Of a stretch of 28,685 bases of DNA, positions 24,030 through 28,685 are shown in pieces (the first letter of the stretch is position 1; each line of letters starts with the position of its first letter). The translations under genes were made by a program, and so were the position numbers. The stretch lies in assembly GCA_021791345.1 (NCBI GenBank), contig JAJYWT010000242.1, positions 1 to 28,685 of the forward strand, read 5' to 3'. The notes under the pieces are model-generated. The model worked only from the letters and a program-made list of their open reading frames with translations. It had not been told where the DNA came from and did not search any database. This DNA comes from a bacterium (GTDB lineage: Bacteria; Chloroflexota; Dormibacteria; UBA8260; Bog-877).

Positions 24030-25820
24030 TCACGCCTCCAATCCGTCGCCGCGCCGCAGCTGTTCGATGCGCCGTCGCACGCCCTCGAGCTCGGCGACCA
24101 AAGCCGGGGCTGAGCCCGCCCGGTGATGGCCGAGCCCGGCCAGTTGGTCCTGCAGCATGCTCGCGGTCCTCTCGGCCACCTCGATTCGAATCGTCCTCAC
24201 GCAGTCCTCCAGGGCCCTCTGCAGACGCCTCTCATCAGATTCTTCCGCCAGCTCCGGAAGGTCGGCGTTTCCGACTTCGACGATGCGGTGGGCCAGGTCC
24301 GGGGCCAAGGCGTCAGGCTCGGGCGTGGCGGGCAGGGACTCACACAGGACAGAGTACAAATCTCCATCCTTCGGATCGGGAAAGTCACCTCGAGTGACCT
24401 GATATCGATCTCTGACCTCCGCAACCAGCCCGGGCCTGGCCACCAGCAGACCCAGCAAATGGGTAGACGCGCCCATTGCACTGTTCCCCGTCGGACCGGG
24501 GTCCAAACCGCCACCTCGCACCGCTGGGCGCACCCCCCGCTCCACATCCTCCAGAATCCGTCCCGGGGCGATCCCCAGCCTGCGCCCGACCCGTTCGGCG
24601 TAGAGCTCCCGAATGCTCGCCTCGGGGATCCTGGCCAGAACCCCCATGGCCCGCCGCAGCGCGTCCTGGCGCAGCGCCCCGGATTGCGAGGACGCGTCGC
24701 CCAGGGCCTGGTCGATCAGAACCTCAAACGCGGGAGGAGCATCGCCGACCAGCCGACGCAGCCGGTCCGGATCCTCGCGGCCCAGGTCGTCGGGGTCGAG
24801 ACCGTCCGGCATCACGGTGAGCCGACAGATCATCCCCGCCCCGGCCAGCAGGTCGACGGCACGCCGGGCGGCGCGCTGGCCGGCGGCATCCCCGTCGAAG
24901 CAGACCACGACCTCGTCCGCAAAACGGCGCAGCAAGCGCACCTGGACCTCGGTGAGCGCGGTACCTGAAGTCGAGACGGCGGTGCTGAGGCCACTCCGGT
25001 GAGCCCCGATGACGTCGAAGTAGCCCTCGACCAGGGTCGCGCGTCGCTCCTTGGAGATGGCGGCCACGGCCCGGTCCAGTCCGAACAGCACCCGCGACTT
25101 GTCGAAGACGGCGGTGGAGCGGGTGTTGAGGTACTTGGGCAGTTCGTCGCCCAGGGCCCGGCCGCCGAAGCCCACCCAGCGCTGGCGCTCGTCGCGGATC
25201 GGGATTATGATCCGGCGCCTGAAGAAATCCCCCAGGCCGCCGCGGCTGTCGCCCAAGCCGGCCGCGACGATCTCCTCGGCGGTCGCCTCCTTGCGGAGGA
25301 GGTAGCGGACAAGATTGTCCCGGCGCCGCCCCTGGGGGGCGTAGCCCAGATGGAAGGCCTCGACGTCCGCGGCCGTCAGGCCGCGCCGTTCCAGGAACTC
25401 CCGCCCGGGTTGGCCAGCCTCATGATGCAACAGGACCTCGTGATAGAAGTCGGCGGCCATCTGGTTGAGCCGAAGCGAGCTCTCCCGAAGCCGCGCCTGC
25501 CGCAGCTGCTGCGGGGTCAGCTGTTGCGGCGGCGCCAGATCGACCCCAGCCCGCTTGGCCAGCTCCTCCAGGGCGCCGCGGAAGTCGGTGTGGTCGATCA
25601 GTTCGACGAACTTGATCAGGTCACCTCCCAAATGACAGCCGTGGCAGTTCCACAGCTGCTTCTCCGGGTTGACGTAGAAGGAAGGGCTGCGCTCGAGATG
25701 GAACGGGCACAGCCCACGGTATTCTCGGCCCGCGCGCTGCAGGCGCACATAGCCGCCGATGACATCCACGATGCTGAGGCGGGACTTGACCTCCTCGACG
25801 TCAGTCGACGCGGCCATCAC
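24030..25820 (-). CDS. dnaG: DNA primase DnaG
   Basis: Synthesises RNA primers at the replication fork together with the DnaB helicase. It is 596 aa, the normal size. The CHC2 zinc finger is clear: Cys38 and His41 in [12 protein letters not shown], Cys59 and Cys62 in [10 protein letters not shown]. The catalytic Toprim core contains [24 protein letters not shown] and [15 protein letters not shown]. The C-terminal region (from about 440) is the variable helicase-interaction domain. GTG 25820 or ATG 25817 could be the start; the two differ by one residue. It lies between the HTH/coiled-coil gene (42 bases upstream) and rpoD (1 base). Confidence 0.96.
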   Translation of the reverse strand: MMAASTDVEEVKSRLSIVDVIGGYVRLQRAGREYRGLCPFHLERSPSFYVNPEKQLWNCHGCHLGGDLIKFVELIDHTDFRGALEELAKRAGVDLAPPQQLTPQQLRQARLRESSLRLNQMAADFYHEVLLHHEAGQPGREFLERRGLTAADVEAFHLGYAPQGRRRDNLVRYLLRKEATAEEIVAAGLGDSRGGLGDFFRRRIIIPIRDERQRWVGFGGRALGDELPKYLNTRSTAVFDKSRVLFGLDRAVAAISKERRATLVEGYFDVIGAHRSGLSTAVSTSGTALTEVQVRLLRRFADEVVVCFDGDAAGQRAARRAVDLLAGAGMICRLTVMPDGLDPDDLGREDPDRLRRLVGDAPPAFEVLIDQALGDASSQSGALRQDALRRAMGVLARIPEASIRELYAERVGRRLGIAPGRILEDVERGVRPAVRGGGLDPGPTGNSAMGASTHLLGLLVARPGLVAEVRDRYQVTRGDFPDPKDGDLYSVLCESLPATPEPDALAPDLAHRIVEVGNADLPELAEESDERRLQRALEDCVRTIRIEVAERTASMLQDQLAGLGHHRAGSAPALVAELEGVRRRIEQLRRGDGLEA

Positions 25821-25862
25821 CTTGCCCCTGGTCCGCCGGGGAGGCCGGTCTGGAGGCGGCGA

Positions 25863-27041
25863 TCAGCGCCGGAACAGACCGCGGCCCCGGGGCGCCTGTT
25901 CGAGCTCCCGAATGCGGTTGCGCAGTTCCAGCACCTCGCGCTCGCGCTCGGCCAATTCGGCCGCCTGCGCCTGCCTGGTCTGGTCCAGCTCCTGGCGCAG
26001 GTCGCGCACCTGGCGCATACGCTGCTCCAGCTCCGCCTCGAACCGCAGCCGCTGCTCGGCCTGGATCCGCTGCTCCAAGGCACGCTCCCACCTCTCAAAG
26101 AGTCCGGCCACGAGTTCGCGAGCGTCCAGGGAGTTGATCGCCAGGGTGCCCGGCCCCTGGGTGCTCGCGTTCAGCATGGTCGAGGGCGCCGCCACCTCCT
26201 CGCCGGCACCAGCCGCCACCTCCGCCGGGGCGCTCGGCTGAGGTGGCCCGGAGCCGACGGAGTCCTCCAGCGATTCCTCGTCCTCGTAATGACCCGTGTA
26301 TCCGAACCCGGGCGCCGGGGGCGCCATGAACGGGGACTCGGCCGTCTCCGCCGCCTCCGGGTTGGGGCCGAAGTCGAGTCCCGAGTCGTCGTCGGCGACC
26401 GTGTCCGAGAAGGGTGGTGGTTCGGGCGTGGGGGTTGAGGAAGGCTGCCCCGAGCTCCATCCGAACGGGGATCCAGCATCCCCGTCGGCCTCCGCCGACG
26501 GGGCGCCCTCACCATCGAACGCCCCGAATGCTCCCGTGCTGCCATCCGCTGCCGGAGGGACGACCTCCCCGGCCCCCGCCTCGGTGGCCTCCAAGGGCTC
26601 GTCGTCCCAGGTCGCGGGGTCCGGCCTCCACACCGGGACGGTCTCGCCCTCCGGCTCCGTCAGCGGGATCTCCTCGTCACCCACGCCCCACGGGGCGCTG
26701 TCGGATGCCGAGGACTCCTCTACGGGCGTCCACAGTCCTTGCGGGTACTGCGCCTCGGAGGCGCTGGGCCAGTCGGTCCCCGGGGCATCGGGGGGAGTCG
26801 AGGCTGGGACTTCCGATTCCGTGGCGGAACCTGGAGCTGCGAACAGCGGGGCGCCGCCGTAGCCAACATCGGTCTCCGCTCCGGGGGAGATATCCTCCCG
26901 AGCTACGCGCATCTCCAGCTTTCCGTCGGCCTCCACCCAGTGGACTGGGATATCCCCCGACTCGATCCTGCGGCGGATCATCTCCGGGGGGAGGGCCAGC
27001 TGTTGGGCGACCTGTTCGATGGTGAGGAACTCGTCTGGCAC
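25863..27041 (-). CDS. HTH (excisionase/MerR-like), disordered linker, coiled-coil protein
   Basis: 392 aa, unrecognised as a whole. Residues 1-50 (FLTIEQVAQQLALPPEMIRRRIESGDIPVHWVE) look like an excisionase/MerR-type helix-turn-helix. Residues about 55-290 are acidic and Pro/Ser/Gly-rich (probably disordered). The C-terminus has a hydrophobic patch (TLAINSLDARELVAGLFERWERAL) and then about 80 residues of charged heptads (RQELDQTRQAQAAELAEREREVLELRNRIRELEQ), a coiled coil, ending RGRGLFRR. DNA-binding head plus coiled-coil tail recalls RacA-like chromosome-anchoring proteins; that is inference. Start GTG 27041 has AGAGG upstream. It sits directly before dnaG and rpoD. Confidence 0.75.
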   Translation of the reverse strand: MPDEFLTIEQVAQQLALPPEMIRRRIESGDIPVHWVEADGKLEMRVAREDISPGAETDVGYGGAPLFAAPGSATESEVPASTPPDAPGTDWPSASEAQYPQGLWTPVEESSASDSAPWGVGDEEIPLTEPEGETVPVWRPDPATWDDEPLEATEAGAGEVVPPAADGSTGAFGAFDGEGAPSAEADGDAGSPFGWSSGQPSSTPTPEPPPFSDTVADDDSGLDFGPNPEAAETAESPFMAPPAPGFGYTGHYEDEESLEDSVGSGPPQPSAPAEVAAGAGEEVAAPSTMLNASTQGPGTLAINSLDARELVAGLFERWERALEQRIQAEQRLRFEAELEQRMRQVRDLRQELDQTRQAQAAELAEREREVLELRNRIRELEQAPRGRGLFRR

Positions 27042-27075
27042 CGCTGCTACCTCTGTGGGGGACTGGTCAGCGCGA

Positions 27076-27666
27076 TCATGCGCGCTGAGTGGTCGACTTC
27101 CGGATCTTGCCGGTTAGTCGGGCGGGACCAGCGGTCTTGACCACCTCGTCGAAGATCCGTTGCCAAAACGATGGAGCGGCGACCGCGGTCCCGAAGACGG
27201 AACCGAGCAGAACCACCGCATCCACGCTGGCTCGCCCCTGGGTGCTCCAGTAGTCGTCCTCAAGCCGAAGCCAGAGAGCGAACTCATCGAAGGTCAGGGC
27301 GGCTCCGGCGCCGTAGAAGGGAGCCAGGCGCCGCCGCCAGTGATGCTCCGAGCGCAGCAGCCCCAAATAACCGCAGCAGGTCAGAGTGAGGATCCCCCAG
27401 ACCAGGTGGTGGATGTGCAGCGGGTGGGTCCCCTGCCGGCCGCCCAACTCGATGTTCTTCAAGGGCAGCCAGTTGCCCTTGATCCCATGGGTGATGATCC
27501 GCACGGTGGCAAAGGTCCCCAGGAACGAGGTGAGGACCCGCAGGTTGATCTCCTCGTCAGGACGCTCCGCCGCCGTCTCGCGATATCGCCGCCGCAGCCG
27601 CGAGGGCAGGGACCAGAGCGTCGCCCGGGCCGACTCGACCTCGGACTGGGCCATGGACTTGCTCAT
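27076..27666 (-). CDS. Conserved integral membrane protein, unknown function
   Basis: 196 aa. The motifs HPLHIHHLVWGILTLTCCGYLGLL, YGAGAALTFDEFALWLRLEDDYWSTQGRASVDAVVLLGSVFG and an early hydrophobic stretch (LTSFLGTFATVRIITHGI) match an unnamed family of actinobacterial-type membrane proteins that I know by pattern only. About three to four helices; conserved His and acidic residues lie next to the membrane. ATG 27666 lies 6 nt after TAGGAT and appears leaderless; a second ATG follows four codons later. It leads the unit with the HTH/coiled-coil gene, dnaG and rpoD. Confidence 0.75.
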   Translation of the reverse strand: MSKSMAQSEVESARATLWSLPSRLRRRYRETAAERPDEEINLRVLTSFLGTFATVRIITHGIKGNWLPLKNIELGGRQGTHPLHIHHLVWGILTLTCCGYLGLLRSEHHWRRRLAPFYGAGAALTFDEFALWLRLEDDYWSTQGRASVDAVVLLGSVFGTAVAAPSFWQRIFDEVVKTAGPARLTGKIRKSTTQRA

Positions 27667-27672
27667 CGGCTG

Positions 27673-27678
27673 ATCCTA
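27673..27678 (-). promoter_or_regulatory. -10 element of the membrane protein-HTH-dnaG-rpoD unit
   Basis: TAGGAT on the minus strand, 6 nt before ATG 27666, without Shine-Dalgarno. No good -35. Confidence 0.45.
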
Positions 27679-27807
27679 CGTCCTTTGCCCTCTCCGTTAC
27701 AGGGGATGCCCGGCTGGCTCGCGCCGGATTCGCCCCGGCCGTGCCTGGCACCGGTGCTCGCGCCTCCGTCCGCAGACGCAGACGATCGGCAATCGTCGGC
27801 AAACGAT

Positions 27808-27813
27808 TAGTCT
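27808..27813 (+). promoter_or_regulatory. Possible -10 of arsC
   Basis: TAGTCT in a locally less GC-rich stretch about 92 nt before ATG 27906. Short repeats of ATCGGCA/GTCGGCA lie just upstream (about 27785-27805) and could be a regulator site, for example of an ArsR-type repressor. This is a guess. Confidence 0.3.
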
Positions 27814-27905
27814 TGTTGCGTACGGCCTCGGAGCCGGGCTTGGGAGCCGCGAGAGCCAGCGCAGTGAGGAGGCGTGGAGACTCGAGTGACAGGATGGATC
27901 CGGCC

Positions 27906-28307
27906 ATGACCAACGTCCTATTCGTCTGCCTCCACAACGCCGGGCGTTCCCAGATGAGTCGCGCCCTCTTCGAGGTGGAGGCCCAGGGCCGTCACCTGGC
28001 CGCATGCGCGGGCACCACCCCGGCCGAGGTGATCCACCCCAACGTCCTGGCGGCGATGGCCGAGATCGGGCAGGATCTGAGCGCCCGCCGTCCGGCCCCG
28101 CTCACTGAGGAACTGGCCGGCTGGGCGGACGTGGTGGTGACCATGGGATGCGGCGACAAATGCCCGTACATTCCCGGCAAGCGCTACATCGACTGGGCGC
28201 TCCCCGACCCCAAGGACCGGCCCATCGGCGAGGTGAGGCGGATCCGTGACGACATCGCCGAGCGGGTGGCGGCTCTGGTCCAGGAGCTGGATCGCAGTTC
28301 GAGTTGA
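27906..28307 (+). CDS. arsC: Arsenate reductase, low-molecular-weight phosphatase type
   Basis: 133 aa. Reduces arsenate to arsenite using an LMW-PTP fold. Active-site loop CLHNAGR gives the CX5R motif (Cys8-Arg14). The second Cys pair is Cys82 and Cys86 in VTMGCGDKCPYIPG, as in thiol-coupled ArsC, and the catalytic Asp is in DWALPDPKD. ATG 27906 is chosen because the first strand TNVLFVC begins there and AGGATGG lies 8 nt upstream; ATG 27894, four codons earlier in frame, is also possible. No arsB/acr3 or arsR is in view. Confidence 0.92.
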   Translation: MTNVLFVCLHNAGRSQMSRALFEVEAQGRHLAACAGTTPAEVIHPNVLAAMAEIGQDLSARRPAPLTEELAGWADVVVTMGCGDKCPYIPGKRYIDWALPDPKDRPIGEVRRIRDDIAERVAALVQELDRSSS

Positions 28308-28333
28308 GGCACCACGGCCCGGCTGGCACCGGG

Positions 28334-28339
28334 TAAGGT
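28334..28339 (+). promoter_or_regulatory. -10 element of the interrupted ABC ATPase gene
   Basis: TAAGGT, 7 nt before GTG 28347, with no Shine-Dalgarno; likely leaderless. No clear -35. Confidence 0.45.
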
Positions 28340-28346
28340 TTCTCCG

Positions 28347-28601
28347 GTGTTGGATCCAGCGGCAGCCGGGCCAGCCGCCACCGCGTCCGAGTTGGCCATC
28401 GCTGTGCGCGAGTTGAGCAAGCGCTACGGCCGCAAGTTCGCGCTAGCGGGGCTGAGCATGACGGTGCCCCGCGGTGAGGTGTTTGGTTTCCTGGGCCCGA
28501 ACGGTGCAGGCAAGACCACCGCCGTTCGGCTGCTGCTGGGCCTCTCCGCCCCCACCTCCGGCGCGGGGGTTGCGAACAGTTGCTCGTACGCTGAGCTATA
28601 G
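28347..28601 (+). pseudogene. ABC transporter ATPase, truncated by an insertion
   Basis: From GTG 28347 the frame encodes a normal ABC start ([57 protein letters not shown]). Walker A is intact, then the family sequence ends abruptly at about residue 73 and runs into [13 protein letters not shown] and a stop at 28599-28601. Signature, Walker B and switch regions are missing. The extra residues are encoded by the left end of the IS607-like element. The rest may lie beyond the far end of the element, outside the window. Confidence 0.85.
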
Positions 28602-28602
28602 T
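28597..28602 (+). promoter_or_regulatory. -10 element of tnpA
   Basis: TATAGT, 8 nt before the ATG at 28611. GCGGAG abuts the start codon, too close for a usual Shine-Dalgarno. Confidence 0.45.
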
Positions 28603-28610
28603 GAGCGGAG

Positions 28611-28685
28611 ATGAACTTGAAGGAGTGGGCGAGGGGGCAGGGGATTCACCCGGTGACCGCATGCCGTTGGTTCCGGGATGGCAAG
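28611..28685 (+). CDS. tnpA: IS607-family serine recombinase TnpA, 5' end only
   Basis: The first 25 codons read MNLKEWARGQGIHPVTACRW then FRDGK and leave the window. This matches the MerR-like helix-turn-helix that opens IS607-type TnpA (typical K/N-L-x-E-W-A-x-x-x-G-I/V...T-A-x-R-W-F). The catalytic serine recombinase domain would follow. The gene is intact as far as visible. Confidence 0.8.
   Translation, partial: MNLKEWARGQGIHPVTACRWFRDGK

Larger units (their letters stand above)
28570..28685 (+). mobile_element. Left end of an IS607-family element
   Basis: The ABC reading frame breaks in the G run 28565-28569, and about 40 nt later a tnpA-like gene begins, as in IS607-family elements (serine recombinase TnpA, often with TnpB). 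These elements usually leave no target duplication and lack clear terminal inverted repeats, so the exact junction is inferred. The right end is beyond the window. Confidence 0.7.

Noticed and set aside
1..28685. CRISPR array, prophage or plasmid origin
   Set aside because: No regularly spaced direct repeats, no phage structural or replication genes, and no iterons were seen. Most genes are ordinary chromosomal functions.

Overview
This is a 28.7-kb window of GC-rich bacterial chromosome from an organism that reads UGA as selenocysteine (Sec). Gene content (actinobacterial/Chloroflexota-style cytoplasmic formate dehydrogenase, ABATE/CGNR-like zinc-finger regulator, DUF1697, S9 peptidase, DHA2 exporter) and frequent GTG/TTG starts suggest an uncultivated high-GC Terrabacteria lineage (Chloroflexota, Ca. 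Dormibacterota or Actinomycetota). The phylum is an inference; no rRNA is present. No prophage or CRISPR array was seen.

Layout. (1) 1-4895: a tRNA-Sec gene, then selA-selB-selD in a tightly overlapping operon (GTGA and ATGA overlaps), which is the whole bacterial Sec synthesis and decoding set. (2) 4897-5734: an unusually AT-rich divergent promoter between a 52-aa minus-strand gene and a zinc-finger regulator. (3) 5780-10649, minus strand: fdhA-fdhB-nrfD, a formate dehydrogenase. Its catalytic subunit is interrupted by one in-frame TGA (10080-10082), followed at the canonical distance by a SECIS hairpin with a GGUCU apical loop. Regions 1 and 3 form a nearly self-contained Sec module: machinery plus a client enzyme. 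(4) 10876-18074: HMG-CoA lyase, DHA2 exporter, YihY-type membrane protein, an ABC-2 exporter pair and a lipoprotein. (5) 18749-22238: DUF1697 protein, two small overlapping unknown genes, tRNA-Asn(GTT), S9 peptidase. (6) 22922-27666, minus strand: a four-gene unit of a membrane protein, an HTH/disordered/coiled-coil protein, dnaG and rpoD. (7) 27906-28685: arsenate reductase, then an ABC ATPase gene broken by an IS607-family element whose tnpA runs off the window end.

A recurring regulatory theme is a TANNNT -10 hexamer placed 5-8 nt before the start codon with no intervening Shine-Dalgarno, at eight separate gene starts. This implies extensive leaderless transcription. Genes inside operons and a few others instead carry good Shine-Dalgarno sequences.

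The most unusual element is the tRNA-Sec. Its anticodon, six-bp D stem and long variable arm are canonical, but its acceptor stem pairs only with a bulged U6, and its T-loop has swapped residues where the T54-A58 pair should be. Other items worth a look are the HTH/coiled-coil protein in the dnaG-rpoD unit, the pair of small unknown genes, and a 15-bp-stem structure after the peptidase gene.
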